A DNA stretch of 61,973 bases from an uncultured Collinsella sp. (GCA_958354105.1 CATWVA010000009.1:1-61973), one strand, 5' to 3'; positions 23,528 through 32,131 are shown, counted from the first letter of the stretch. Notes: generated from the sequence alone by a model not told the origin. A program made the numbers and translations.

Positions 23528-24463
23528 GACGCTGTCGATGATGTCCTTGAGGGCCTTTGCAGAGGCGGTGAGCTCATGCTGCTCGTCATCGTTCAGCGGC
23601 ACGGGGACGCGGCAGACAACGCCGTCGCGGCCAACGACGGTCGGCATGGAGATGGCAAGATCGGACAGGCCATACTCGCCCACCATGAGCGAGGAGACGG
23701 GCAGAACGGTCTGCTCGTCACGCATGACGGCGGTGCAGATGCGCTTGACGGCCATGGCGACGCCATAGTAGGTGGCGTGCTTCTTCTCGATGATGGTGTA
23801 GGCGGAGTTCTTGACGTCCTCGGCGATGCGCTTCTCGGCAGCCTCATGCTCCAGATGACCGTGAAGCTCGCAGAAGGTGTTCAGCGGAACGCCGGCAACC
23901 TGGGCGCTGGACCAAGCAACGAACTCGGAGTCGCCGTGCTCACCCATGACATAGGCCTGGACATCGCGCGGGTCGACCTCAACGTGGGCACCAAGCATCT
24001 GCTGCAGACGACCGGTGTCGAGCACGGTACCGGAGCCGATGACATGGCCCTCGGGCAGGCCGGACATCTTGATGGCGGCATAGGTCAGAACATCGACCGG
24101 GTTGGAGACGATGAGCAGAATGCCGTCGAAGCCGGACTTCTTAATCTCGGGGATAATGGACTTAAAGATGTTGACGTTCTTGTTGACCAGGTCCAAGCGG
24201 GTCTCACCGGGCTTCTGGGCAGCGCCAGCGGTGACGACGATCATGGCGGCGTCGGCGACATCGGAATAATCGCCGGCGTAGATCTTCATCGGCTCGGCAA
24301 ACGTCATGCCGTGCGCGATATCCAGAGCCTCACCCTCGGCGCGGTTCTTGTCCACGTCGATGAGGACCATCTCGGAGAACAGACCGCTCTGCATCAGCGC
24401 GAACGCCGAAGACGAACCGACGAAACCGCAGCCGACAATAGCGACCTTCTTCTCGTTAACCAT
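23513..24463 (-). CDS. ldh: L-lactate dehydrogenase
   Basis: The 316-residue NAD-dependent enzyme reduces pyruvate to lactate. The start is the ATG with GGGAG upstream (MVNEKKVAIVGCGFVG); 26 upstream residues are rejected. It shows the Rossmann GCGFVGSS, the substrate-loop AAQKPGETRLDLV (Gln marks lactate rather than malate specificity), SNPVDVLTY and the catalytic GEHGDSEF. It fits a fermentative anaerobe. The 5' leader has a strong hairpin (24489-24521), and the 3' end has a tandem duplication of the last codons. Confidence 0.94.
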   Translation of the reverse strand: MVNEKKVAIVGCGFVGSSSAFALMQSGLFSEMVLIDVDKNRAEGEALDIAHGMTFAEPMKIYAGDYSDVADAAMIVVTAGAAQKPGETRLDLVNKNVNIFKSIIPEIKKSGFDGILLIVSNPVDVLTYAAIKMSGLPEGHVIGSGTVLDTGRLQQMLGAHVEVDPRDVQAYVMGEHGDSEFVAWSSAQVAGVPLNTFCELHGHLEHEAAEKRIAEDVKNSAYTIIEKKHATYYGVAMAVKRICTAVMRDEQTVLPVSSLMVGEYGLSDLAISMPTVVGRDGVVCRVPVPLNDDEQHELTASAKALKDIIDSVDFSC

Positions 24464-24488
24464 TAGAAACTCCCATCTCTCTCCACAA

Positions 24489-24521
24489 GCAAGCCGCCCG
24501 GGAACGACCCGAGCGGCTTGC
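24489..24521 (-). promoter_or_regulatory. Strong hairpin in the ldh 5' leader
   Basis: GCAAGCCGC (24489-24497) pairs with GCGGCTTGC (24513-24521), extended by CGGG/CCCG inside, loop AACGA. It sits 26 bases before the ldh start. No U tract follows, so it may be an mRNA-stabilising structure rather than a terminator. Confidence 0.5.
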
Positions 24522-24664
24522 CGTAATCCCAATACATCCAATCGGGACTTTGATTATGCTCCTATTCGCAGCCAAAAATCGACCGTTTACCGAAATTGTT
24601 TGCAGGATTCGTAAAATAACTGCACGAAATCGGTTTCGAGCTATTGACGAGGCGAAATAGCTTT

Positions 24665-25828
24665 CTAATACAGGCCCGCCTCGCGAATGGCCTCGACAGC
24701 CAAAGCAATCTGATCGGGCGGCAGGACCAGCGCCATGCGCACGTGTCCCTCGCCCGAAGGACCAAAGCTCGCGCCCGGCGTCACCACAACGCCGGCCTTC
24801 TCCATAAGCTCCTCGCAAAACGCCATGGAATCGGTGCGACCACCGGGAAGCTTGGCCCACACAAACATAGAGCCATGCGCGTTGGGACGCTCCCAGCCCA
24901 AGTTCTCAAGACCGTCGCACAGGGCATCACGGCGCTCCTGGTACTTCAGACGCTGCGCCTCGACCTCATCGCGCGGACCGTTCAGACAGGCGATAGCAGC
25001 CTTCTGGATCGGGAAGAACATGCCAAAGTCGATCTGGCCGCGCAGTTTGGCAAAGGCAGAGACCACATCCTCGCGGCCGACCAAAAAGCCGATGCGGGCA
25101 CCAGTGACGTTAAACGACTTGGAGAGCGAGAAAAACTCCACGCCCACCTCGAGCGCACCGGGATACTGCAAGAAGCTGCCGCCCGGCTCACCGTCAAACA
25201 CGATATCGGAGTATGCATTGTCGTGAACGATGAGCAGGTCGTGCTCGCGGGCAAAAGCGATGATCTCCTCGTAGACCTCGGGCGTGCCCACCGAGCCCAC
25301 CGGGTTGGCGGGCAGCGACACGATCATATACTTGGCACGATCGGCCACCTCGGGATCGATACCCGCCACATAGGGCAGGTAATTATGCTCGGCGACCAAC
25401 GGATAGTACTCGAGCTTGGCATCGGCAATCTTGGCACCCGCCTCAAAGACCGGGTAGCACGGATCGGGAACCAGGATGGTGTCACCCGGATCGAGCAGGG
25501 CCAGGCCCAAATGGCCCACGCCCTCCTGCGTGCCGTTGCACGACTGCACCATGGACGGTGTAATGCCCGAAACGCCAAAGCGACGCTCATAGTAATCGCA
25601 TACGGCCTGCTTGAGTTCGGGCAGGTCGCGCAAGGCGTACTTCCACATCTCGGGATCCTGGGCTGCTTGTGTGAGCGCCTCGACCACGTGGCCGTACGGC
25701 TTAAAGTCGGGCGTGCCCACGCTCATGTTGTAAATGGTCTTGCCCTGAGCCTTCAGCGCGAGCAGCTTGTTGTTGAGCGAGGCGAAGACCTCCGCGCCAA
25801 AGCGGTCGAGACGCTGCGATACCTGCAT
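24665..25828 (-). CDS. Class I/II aminotransferase, candidate N-acetyl-LL-diaminopimelate aminotransferase
   Basis: The 387-residue PLP enzyme of fold type I starts at the ATG after GGAAGGTGG (MQVSQRLDRFGAEVF). It shows NMSVGTPDFKPYGH, PDPCYPVFEAGAK, SLPANPVGS, HDNAYSDIVFDGEP and the PLP lysine in FSLSKSFNVTGARIGF. Its relatives include PatA/DapX and LL-diaminopimelate aminotransferases. The acetylase route started by dapH needs such an enzyme, so this is a candidate, although it is unlinked to the riboswitch operon. The leader carries a terminator hairpin 19 bases before the start codon. Confidence 0.8.
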   Translation of the reverse strand: MQVSQRLDRFGAEVFASLNNKLLALKAQGKTIYNMSVGTPDFKPYGHVVEALTQAAQDPEMWKYALRDLPELKQAVCDYYERRFGVSGITPSMVQSCNGTQEGVGHLGLALLDPGDTILVPDPCYPVFEAGAKIADAKLEYYPLVAEHNYLPYVAGIDPEVADRAKYMIVSLPANPVGSVGTPEVYEEIIAFAREHDLLIVHDNAYSDIVFDGEPGGSFLQYPGALEVGVEFFSLSKSFNVTGARIGFLVGREDVVSAFAKLRGQIDFGMFFPIQKAAIACLNGPRDEVEAQRLKYQERRDALCDGLENLGWERPNAHGSMFVWAKLPGGRTDSMAFCEELMEKAGVVVTPGASFGPSGEGHVRMALVLPPDQIALAVEAIREAGLY

Positions 25829-25846
25829 GGTGCCACCTTCCGATAT

Positions 25847-25876
25847 AAAAAAGCGGCGCTCCGACAAGAGCGCCGC
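25847..25876 (-). terminator. Terminator between nadE and the aminotransferase, possible attenuator
   Basis: On the minus strand GCGGCGCT pairs with AGCGCCGC (8 bp, 8-base loop), followed by six T. Only 18 bases separate the T run from the aminotransferase ATG, so transcription of that gene seems to have to pass this terminator. Confidence 0.75.
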
Positions 25877-25945
25877 GCGATACGGGCCATCAGATTGCAA
25901 AAGTGTAACGCTTGCAACCCCCGTATTGGTTCAATTTAGCCAACC

Positions 25946-27946
25946 TTAGTCAACTGGATTGAGCGCGTCGATCTGCGCAAGCCACAGACGCGAGCTGGCG
26001 TCACTCGGCATACGCCAATCGCCGCGCGGGCTGAGCGTCACCGAACCAACCTTGGGGCCATCGGGCAGGCAGCTGCGCTTAAACTGCTGGGCAAAGAAGC
26101 GACGATAGAACGTACGCAGCCACGTGTGGACGGTCTTGGCGTCGTAGACACCCTCGAAACTCTTGAGCGCCATGCGGTAGATCTTGCCCGGCTCAAAGCC
26201 AAAACGCAGCAAGTAGTAGAGGAAGTAGTCGTGCAACTCGTACGGGCCCACCAAATCCTCAGTCTTCTGCGCAATCTCGCCGTCGCCCGTGGGCGGCAGA
26301 AGCTCGGGGGACACCGGCGTGTCGAGGATATCGAGCAAAACCTCGGCAATACGCCCGCCAAAGACATCAGCCGCATAACGCACCAAGTGACGCACGAGTG
26401 TCTTGGGCACGCTCGCGTTGACGGCGTACATGCTCATGTGGTCGCCGTTATAGGTAGCCCAGCCGAGTGCCAACTCCGACAGGTCACCCGTGCCGATGAC
26501 AAAACCGCCAGCCTGGTTGGCCAGATCCATCAGAATCTGCGTACGCTCGCGGGCCTGGCTGTTCTCGTAGGTCACGTCCTGCACGGTCGGATCGTGCTCA
26601 ATGTCCTTGAAGTGCTGCTCCACAGCCGCGTGGATCGAAACCTCGCGGAAGCTCACGCCCAGGTCGCGCGCGAGCGACTCGGCGTTGGACTTAGTGCGAT
26701 GCGTCGTGCCAAAGCCGGGCATGGAGACCGCCGTGATACCCGTGCGCGGCAGCCCCAGTGCATCGAAGGCACGCACCGTCACGAGCAGTGCCAGTGTAGA
26801 ATCAAGGCCGCCCGAAAGACCGATGACTGCAGCCTTGGTGCCCGTATGGGCCAGGCGGGTCTTGAGGCCGGCGGTCTGCAGGTCGAGGATGGTCTCGCAG
26901 CGCTCGGCCAGGTCACCATGGTCGGCCGGTACAAAGGGCGCGCGCGGGAAAACGCGGTCGATATCGCAGGCATCGCGCAGGACAGGCTCTTCGGCCAACA
27001 CGCCCTCAAACGAAAACTCAACGGCCGTGGCCTCCGGCGCATCGTCCGCGCGCGTCCACGTCGTCGAACGACGGCGCTCGGCAACCAGGCGGTCAAGGTC
27101 AACGTCGGCGATGGCCATATCGCAAGTAAGCAGTTTGGTCGCGGCGAGCTTGGAGCCGTTTTCGTAGACGAGGTTCTCGCCCGCAAAGACCATATCGGTC
27201 GTGGACTCGCCCTCGCTCGCGTCTGCATACGCATAGGCACAGTACAGGCGCGCGCTCTGATTGGAGATGAGGCTGCGGCGATAGTCTGCCTTACCGATAA
27301 TCTCGTCCGAAGCCGACGGGTTGAGAATCACCGTCGCACCGGCAAGCGCCATCTCGGTCGAAGGAGGCGCCGGCACCCACAGGTCCTCGCAGACCTCAAC
27401 GCCCAGCACCAGGTCCTCGGCGCCCTCATCACAGCAACGGTAGACAAGCCCCGAGCCCAGCGGGACCGGACCCTGACCGGCAAATTCAAGCCAAACGGGA
27501 TCGGTAGGTGCCGGAGCAAACCAACGGCGCTCATAGAACTCGCCATAGTTGGGCAAATACTTCTTGGCCGTGAGGCCCAAAAGCTCGCCCGCGCAGCACA
27601 CGGCGGCGCAGTTGTAGATATTCTCGGCAACTGCAACGGGAAGGCCGATGGTAAAGACAATCGGCAGCTCGCGGGTTTCATCGAGAATATGTGCCAGTGC
27701 GGTCTCGCAGGCATGCAGTAATGTGCGGTTATGGAACAGATCAGCCGCGGTATAGCCGGTCAGGTTAAGCTCGGGCAGCACCAACGCGCGAACGCCACGC
27801 CCGGCAGCATCGCGAACAGCCGCCAGCGCAACCTCGGCATTGCCCTCGACATCGGCCACGCGAATCCGTGGCGACGCCGCCGCAACCCGCAGAAAGCCGT
27901 CGTTCTTATTAGCCGAAACGCAGCATTGCCTTGTTGATCTGGACAC
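25946..27946 (-). CDS. nadE: Glutamine-dependent NAD+ synthetase
   Basis: The 666-residue two-domain enzyme has an N-terminal nitrilase-type glutaminase with Glu in LPELNLTG, Lys in KKYLPNYGEFYE and the nucleophile cysteine in GVEVCEDLW. The C-terminal synthetase domain has the P-loop GLSGGLDSTLAL, GTGDLSELALGW and STYNGDHMSMY-like signatures. It makes NAD from deamido-NAD using glutamine-derived ammonia. The GTG at 27946 follows GAAGGGG. It ends at an intrinsic terminator before the aminotransferase gene. Confidence 0.93.
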   Translation of the reverse strand: MSRSTRQCCVSANKNDGFLRVAAASPRIRVADVEGNAEVALAAVRDAAGRGVRALVLPELNLTGYTAADLFHNRTLLHACETALAHILDETRELPIVFTIGLPVAVAENIYNCAAVCCAGELLGLTAKKYLPNYGEFYERRWFAPAPTDPVWLEFAGQGPVPLGSGLVYRCCDEGAEDLVLGVEVCEDLWVPAPPSTEMALAGATVILNPSASDEIIGKADYRRSLISNQSARLYCAYAYADASEGESTTDMVFAGENLVYENGSKLAATKLLTCDMAIADVDLDRLVAERRRSTTWTRADDAPEATAVEFSFEGVLAEEPVLRDACDIDRVFPRAPFVPADHGDLAERCETILDLQTAGLKTRLAHTGTKAAVIGLSGGLDSTLALLVTVRAFDALGLPRTGITAVSMPGFGTTHRTKSNAESLARDLGVSFREVSIHAAVEQHFKDIEHDPTVQDVTYENSQARERTQILMDLANQAGGFVIGTGDLSELALGWATYNGDHMSMYAVNASVPKTLVRHLVRYAADVFGGRIAEVLLDILDTPVSPELLPPTGDGEIAQKTEDLVGPYELHDYFLYYLLRFGFEPGKIYRMALKSFEGVYDAKTVHTWLRTFYRRFFAQQFKRSCLPDGPKVGSVTLSPRGDWRMPSDASSRLWLAQIDALNPVD

Positions 27947-28073
27947 TGGAGGCCCCTTCTACCCTGAGATTCAGTCTAACGGACGTTCACATATCTCTAA
28001 CTAGCCAAAGCAACCTCCCAGTTTACTGAGACGCTAACCTGTACTAAGAGCATGTATTCCAAAAATATCTTTA

Positions 28074-28110
28074 ATTAAAAAAGGAGAAATCGATAATCGA
28101 CTTCTCCTTT
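28074..28110 (-). terminator. Terminator of the radical SAM/peptide operon
   Basis: On the minus strand AAAGGAGAAGTCGAT pairs with its complement up to TTCTCCTTT, followed by a T-rich run (TTTTTTAATT). It lies 25 bases after the peptide stop codon and closes the AT-rich operon. Confidence 0.85.
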
Positions 28111-28134
28111 AAGCGAGGCAAGTAAATTCCGAAA

Positions 28135-28245
28135 CTAATGGCAGAATTTATCCATGTAGTCCTCAAAGTCGAACACTTCTACCACGACGCCCTCTTCCTG
28201 AGACTCTTTCAGTTGCTCCAAGAGATCTTTGTTAATAACGTCCAT
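28135..28245 (-). CDS. Short peptide, candidate RiPP precursor (36 aa)
   Basis: The ATG at 28245 is preceded by an optimal AGGAGG that overlaps the end of the radical SAM gene; the start is 13 bases past that gene's stop, and the peptide stop is followed by the operon terminator. The product begins MDVINKDLLEQLKESQEEG, an amphipathic acidic leader-like helix, then VVVEV and an acidic aromatic tail with FDFEDYMDKF ending Cys-His. It has no signal peptide, no double-glycine site and no membrane segment. Size, position and neighbours (B12-type radical SAM enzyme, exporter) fit a modified-peptide precursor. I recognise no known precursor family. Confidence 0.75.
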   Translation of the reverse strand: MDVINKDLLEQLKESQEEGVVVEVFDFEDYMDKFCH

Positions 28246-28258
28246 GTAGAAACCTCCT

Positions 28259-30580
28259 CTATCTAATCAATTGTAGTATATCTGCTTTCATGCAATTATC
28301 AACCAACTTGTTTAATTGCTCCTCGCTTGCCGATAGTCCCTCTTTTTTCAAAATGTCGCGCACCTCGTTCTTAGTAATCGGCTTTTCAAACAACGAAAGC
28401 AAAGCGAACGAAAAATCATTAACCGCACACATTCTATGGGTGGCACAACTCAGCAGTACTCTTAACCCCTCTTTTGAGCGTCCGACTTCTTTAACAAACG
28501 AACTTTTAACCAATTGAAAACCATTATCGTGCATTACATAATCGGCATCGATATTTGTATTCAGCAATCCATAATGCAACAGTTCTTCTATCGCCCTTGT
28601 CAGCTCGAGGTCGCCCTGATCAAGAATAAGAGAAATGCTACAATCGGCCTCCAATAAACGGGCCAACTTAAGGTATACCAACTGGGAAACAGCATAGACA
28701 TGATGGTATTCAGAATTATAGAAGTAGGCAAATGGCTCAACGAGCACGACAGAGGTCTTGGAATCCAGCCAGATTCGATCAGCTGGATTTAGACTAGTTA
28801 GCCGTCGCTTTACTTTGGTCAAATGTCCCTTATACCTGACAGCGTGAATAGAATCTAGGATCCAGGTCACCTCTGAAATATGAAGCCGCTGGGGCAAGTC
28901 AATTGTGTCGCTACCGTTTATGACCTCTTGCATATAAAAATCAATATGATGCTCATCAGATAAGGATTTTGCTTCATTTAAAGTTAAACCAGTGCCTGAA
29001 ACATAATCCACTTCGAGGCGCAAATCCTCATATTGGGACTTCGGCATTACAGAGACACCATACTTATCGGGATGATTCCAAACATCCGACCCCATAACGA
29101 GACCAAAATTCGTAAATCCTCTCGTGGAATATGGAACACCACATACCTGTTTTGAATAATTCAAAACATTCTCTGTATAAGCTAAGGTGTTCAGAGCCTC
29201 TTCTTTAGTTTCGGTCGGAAAGCCAATCATAAAAAATAGATGAACAGGAATACCCGCATTGAGACAATCATGGATATTGCGATCAATCCAATCAACTCTC
29301 GTGTTCTTCTTCATTAGATCAAGAACTCTTTGGTTGTATGACTCGAGGCCAAACTGAATCTGCCTACATCCACTTTGGTATATCTTGTTAAAAACTTCTG
29401 TACTTAGGGTTGGAGAGAACCTCGTTTCTCCATGCCAGAAAAACGTTTTTCCCGATGCGTTTATTTCATCCGCGAGTTGCTCCATTCTTTTGCCTTCGAA
29501 TGTTTCATCCACAAAAGAGAAAACTCTCGTGCCGTATTTTTCATTTAACCGACACATTATTTCAAATACTCTCGATATAGGCATCTTTCGGTAACAACCA
29601 CCGGTAGCACCGGGAATGGTGCAGAAGGCGCAATGATTAAAACACTGCCTAGAGGAATAAACCGGCAATATTAACTCAGGCATGAAGTATTTAGAAAGGG
29701 CGAAGCCATCGAAATCGGGAACTGTATCGTTGATAAATGTTTGCTCAATCCGATGGTTTTTATATATCTTTCCACCTTTAGCATGGCAAAGGTTTGGAAC
29801 ACAGTCGAGATTGTCATCACCAGAGTCAAGAGCCTCAAGAAGGCGTGCAAGCGGCTCTTCGCCGTCATACATCATTATCGAATCAATGTATTCAAAAAAG
29901 GGATGCCATTCTTTCATGCAGTCATCTGCTAAACGAGTAATGTAATTGCCGCCCAATGAGACGTGTTTAACAGATGGACATTCTTCCTTAATCAGTTTCG
30001 CTAACGTAACTGCAGAAATCAATTGGAAACAGCCGCTCACCGAAATCCCAATAAACTCGATTTTTTCCCTCTGAATACGCTTAAGAAAGGCAGTTTCATA
30101 GAAGGAAATAAACGGATTATGCAAGGTATCCGCAAGCGATTTCATTATTTCTGGTGTCGAATAATAATCATAGGGCAGATCTATGGAGTTGAACGTGTAT
30201 TTAACTCCATATGAGACGTGATTTATGATATAGAGTGCATTTCTAAAAATGTTTTCAGCATATTGTCTTTCTTTTAGATTAAAGTATCTCTTCGATCTGA
30301 AAATATCTTTTGCCTCGTCAACATTAAGTGCCGACTTTTGTATCAACTCGATTGTTAATTGGACATTCGAACTAAACGAATCCTTTGATTCCCGATACCT
30401 TTTACAGCACTCTTCGACATGTCTAAAAGATAGGAGGTCATCGTAAAATTCCACGTTTAAGTCAACAATGTCAACTTTGTATTGTTCAACCTCTTGAAGA
30501 TATGACTTCAAAACAGGCAAGGCAAGATACGGCCCCACTGGACTCCATCCTGGGGGAAATACTAAAAGCGTTTTAGGCAT
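28259..30580 (-). CDS. B12-binding-type radical SAM enzyme with C-terminal winged-helix region
   Basis: In this 773-residue protein the N terminus (PPGWSPVGPYLALPVLKSYL, VDIVDLNVEFYDDL) and SGCFQLISAVTLAKLI...HVSLGGNYITR (about 180-215) form a cobalamin-binding-like domain, without a clear DxHxxG. The radical SAM core has CFNHCAFC with Cys313, 317 and 320, then FVDETFEGKRM, QFGLESYNQRVL and MIGFPTETKEEAL. Residues from about 600 hold two helical, PqqD/winged-helix-like segments, the last one (NDFSFALLSLFEKPITKNEV) resembling peptide-recognition domains. It is AT-rich, between an exporter gene and a 36-residue peptide gene. It probably modifies that peptide; the chemistry is unknown. Confidence 0.85.
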   Translation of the reverse strand: MPKTLLVFPPGWSPVGPYLALPVLKSYLQEVEQYKVDIVDLNVEFYDDLLSFRHVEECCKRYRESKDSFSSNVQLTIELIQKSALNVDEAKDIFRSKRYFNLKERQYAENIFRNALYIINHVSYGVKYTFNSIDLPYDYYSTPEIMKSLADTLHNPFISFYETAFLKRIQREKIEFIGISVSGCFQLISAVTLAKLIKEECPSVKHVSLGGNYITRLADDCMKEWHPFFEYIDSIMMYDGEEPLARLLEALDSGDDNLDCVPNLCHAKGGKIYKNHRIEQTFINDTVPDFDGFALSKYFMPELILPVYSSRQCFNHCAFCTIPGATGGCYRKMPISRVFEIMCRLNEKYGTRVFSFVDETFEGKRMEQLADEINASGKTFFWHGETRFSPTLSTEVFNKIYQSGCRQIQFGLESYNQRVLDLMKKNTRVDWIDRNIHDCLNAGIPVHLFFMIGFPTETKEEALNTLAYTENVLNYSKQVCGVPYSTRGFTNFGLVMGSDVWNHPDKYGVSVMPKSQYEDLRLEVDYVSGTGLTLNEAKSLSDEHHIDFYMQEVINGSDTIDLPQRLHISEVTWILDSIHAVRYKGHLTKVKRRLTSLNPADRIWLDSKTSVVLVEPFAYFYNSEYHHVYAVSQLVYLKLARLLEADCSISLILDQGDLELTRAIEELLHYGLLNTNIDADYVMHDNGFQLVKSSFVKEVGRSKEGLRVLLSCATHRMCAVNDFSFALLSLFEKPITKNEVRDILKKEGLSASEEQLNKLVDNCMKADILQLIR

Positions 30581-30587
30581 ATCAACG

Positions 30588-31772
30588 TCACATCTTTCGC
30601 AAATAATTCAATTGAAACACAACTACCATCATAATTGAAAATACACCAAGTCCTGTAACGAGAATTGAGAACATCGCGATGCTCGTGAACAGCGAAACAA
30701 GAAGTGTTGAAATAACAACAGCAACCGATTGCAAAGACTCCCTAATTGAAAACAGGCTTATCGATTCAGATCCGTCTCTCGCCAAATCCTGCAGCGATGT
30801 TATGAGAAGCACATCTTGAATGGCGTTTCCGGCACCGACGATAAAAAGGAAAATAAACGATATCCCAGACGCATAGCGATAGCCAAACGCCAGATACGCA
30901 CCGAGCGCAAGATACGTCACAAAACAATATGATTTAACGCAATCGGAACCACTGATTAAACGACCATATATTGTATTTCCGAACAACAGTCCGATTGTAA
31001 GACTACTCTGAAGGAATCCGTATTGTATCGATGACGAGTCAAATTGCAATTGCGCTATAGCTGGCAAAAGAGAATTCAGAGAGCCGAATGCCACGCCACT
31101 AGAAATATCGATTAATAGGAAACCAATTGCCAAGTGCTTCGCGCTAAGATCACTAAATGCAGTCCTGTTTTTTTCATTTTTGCTTATTCCCTCTTTATCA
31201 TTAACCTCGATAACCGACGGAACATCTCGCAGCAACCAGAACGACGCGGCAAAAGAAAGCGCGTCTAATGCAAGAACAGCCTCCGCCCCAAATTGAGCGA
31301 CAACAAAACCGCCGGCAACTGGCCCCAGAACCATCATCAAATTCTGCAGGAACCCAAACGAATTATTAATTACGTCGCGATTGATACTATTCGTATTGGC
31401 TCTTAACAACGAGTAAAAGCAGGGCATTTCTACCGTTCGGCAAAGCGATACCGCGCACGTAATAGCAAACATACTCCATTTACTATCAACAAAAATATAG
31501 CAAACGAATAATCCCGCGCGAATTAAGTCTGCCAATCTCATGGCCTGCAGTGTCCCGATACCCATCTTCTGAGGCAGCTGCGCGAGCGCAACTGAAAACA
31601 GAGAGGGGGCAAATCTGCAGCAGACCATCAAAGCAGTTGCAGAAACATCGTGAGTTACCTCGTAAATTAGCATTGGCAAAGCAATATTCGCACACCAATT
31701 GCCTATTTCGCTTATCCCTCTAGCAATATATAGGACCCGAACCGGACGGCTAGCTCTCAATACCGTGAACAT
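30588..31772 (-). CDS. MFS transporter, putative peptide/drug exporter
   Basis: About 394 residues with roughly twelve hydrophobic segments and no signal peptide. It begins FTVLRASRPVRVLYIARGISEIGNW and resembles the MefA/macrolide-efflux branch of the major facilitator superfamily. The gene overlaps the end of the DUF2087 gene and its stop is 7 bases before the radical SAM start, so it is firmly within the operon. GAGG lies upstream of the ATG at 31772; a GTG one codon earlier is an alternative. Export of the operon's modified peptide is the likely role; the substrate is inferred from context. Confidence 0.82.
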   Translation of the reverse strand: MFTVLRASRPVRVLYIARGISEIGNWCANIALPMLIYEVTHDVSATALMVCCRFAPSLFSVALAQLPQKMGIGTLQAMRLADLIRAGLFVCYIFVDSKWSMFAITCAVSLCRTVEMPCFYSLLRANTNSINRDVINNSFGFLQNLMMVLGPVAGGFVVAQFGAEAVLALDALSFAASFWLLRDVPSVIEVNDKEGISKNEKNRTAFSDLSAKHLAIGFLLIDISSGVAFGSLNSLLPAIAQLQFDSSSIQYGFLQSSLTIGLLFGNTIYGRLISGSDCVKSYCFVTYLALGAYLAFGYRYASGISFIFLFIVGAGNAIQDVLLITSLQDLARDGSESISLFSIRESLQSVAVVISTLLVSLFTSIAMFSILVTGLGVFSIMMVVVFQLNYLRKM

Positions 31773-32031
31773 CACGATTAACCTCGTATTTCAGGCCTCG
31801 TTCATCCCTTAATAGGAATCCATAATCAACCAAGTACCGCCTCAACACGGCATAATCAGGATAGAGCTGTGACAGCACACGATTAACCTGAAGCTCCGTA
31901 TAACTTGTATTTAATTCAAAGAAAGAGACGGCCCATAGCAGCATGATTCTTTTATAGCTTTCCTTTTTTGGAATTGAAACCAGCTCGCCATTCTTGAGAA
32001 ATCGTTTTTTAAAGTCTATTAGCTCATCCAT
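31750..32031 (-). CDS. DUF2087 winged-helix regulator-like protein
   Basis: The 93-residue protein matches the DUF2087 pattern over nearly its full length: KNGELVSIPKKESYKRIMLLW, then SYTELQVNRVLSQLYPDYAVLRRYLVDYGFLLRDE. DUF2087 occurs in bacterial transcriptional regulators and is a small winged-helix-like module. GGAGG precedes the ATG. As the first gene of the AT-rich operon it is well placed as its autoregulator; twin TTAGTTCGA repeats lie 75-95 bases upstream. Acting instead as a peptide-binding partner of the radical SAM enzyme cannot be excluded. Confidence 0.75.
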   Translation of the reverse strand: MDELIDFKKRFLKNGELVSIPKKESYKRIMLLWAVSFFELNTSYTELQVNRVLSQLYPDYAVLRRYLVDYGFLLRDERGLKYEVNRDVHGIES

Positions 32032-32105
32032 TCACATCCTCCATTTCATACGCATCTAATACTAAAAATGCATACGCTTTAGGTCATCGCATTCAGCTTC
32101 TTTAT

Positions 32106-32125
32106 TCGAACTAAACTCGAACTAA
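32106..32125 (-). promoter_or_regulatory. Direct repeats upstream of the DUF2087 operon, possible operator
   Basis: TTAGTTCGA (minus strand) occurs twice, with an 11-base period, at 32106-32114 and 32117-32125. One helical turn of spacing suits binding of two subunits on one DNA face. Confidence 0.45.
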
Positions 32126-32131
32126 TCTAAA

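Noticed and set aside
24540..24640. Rex redox operator upstream of ldh
   Set aside because: No TTGTGA-N6-TCACAA-type palindrome could be found; only partial TTGTTT and TGCA words.
26126..27721. 531-codon plus-strand open frame
   Set aside because: It is antisense to nadE, which has full catalytic motifs; the plus-strand translation has no recognisable pattern.
31750..32031. DUF2087 protein as a RiPP recognition element
   Set aside because: The YTE-VN-L-PD-LRRYLVDYG pattern fits DUF2087 regulators better; a PqqD-like segment is instead visible at the radical SAM C terminus.
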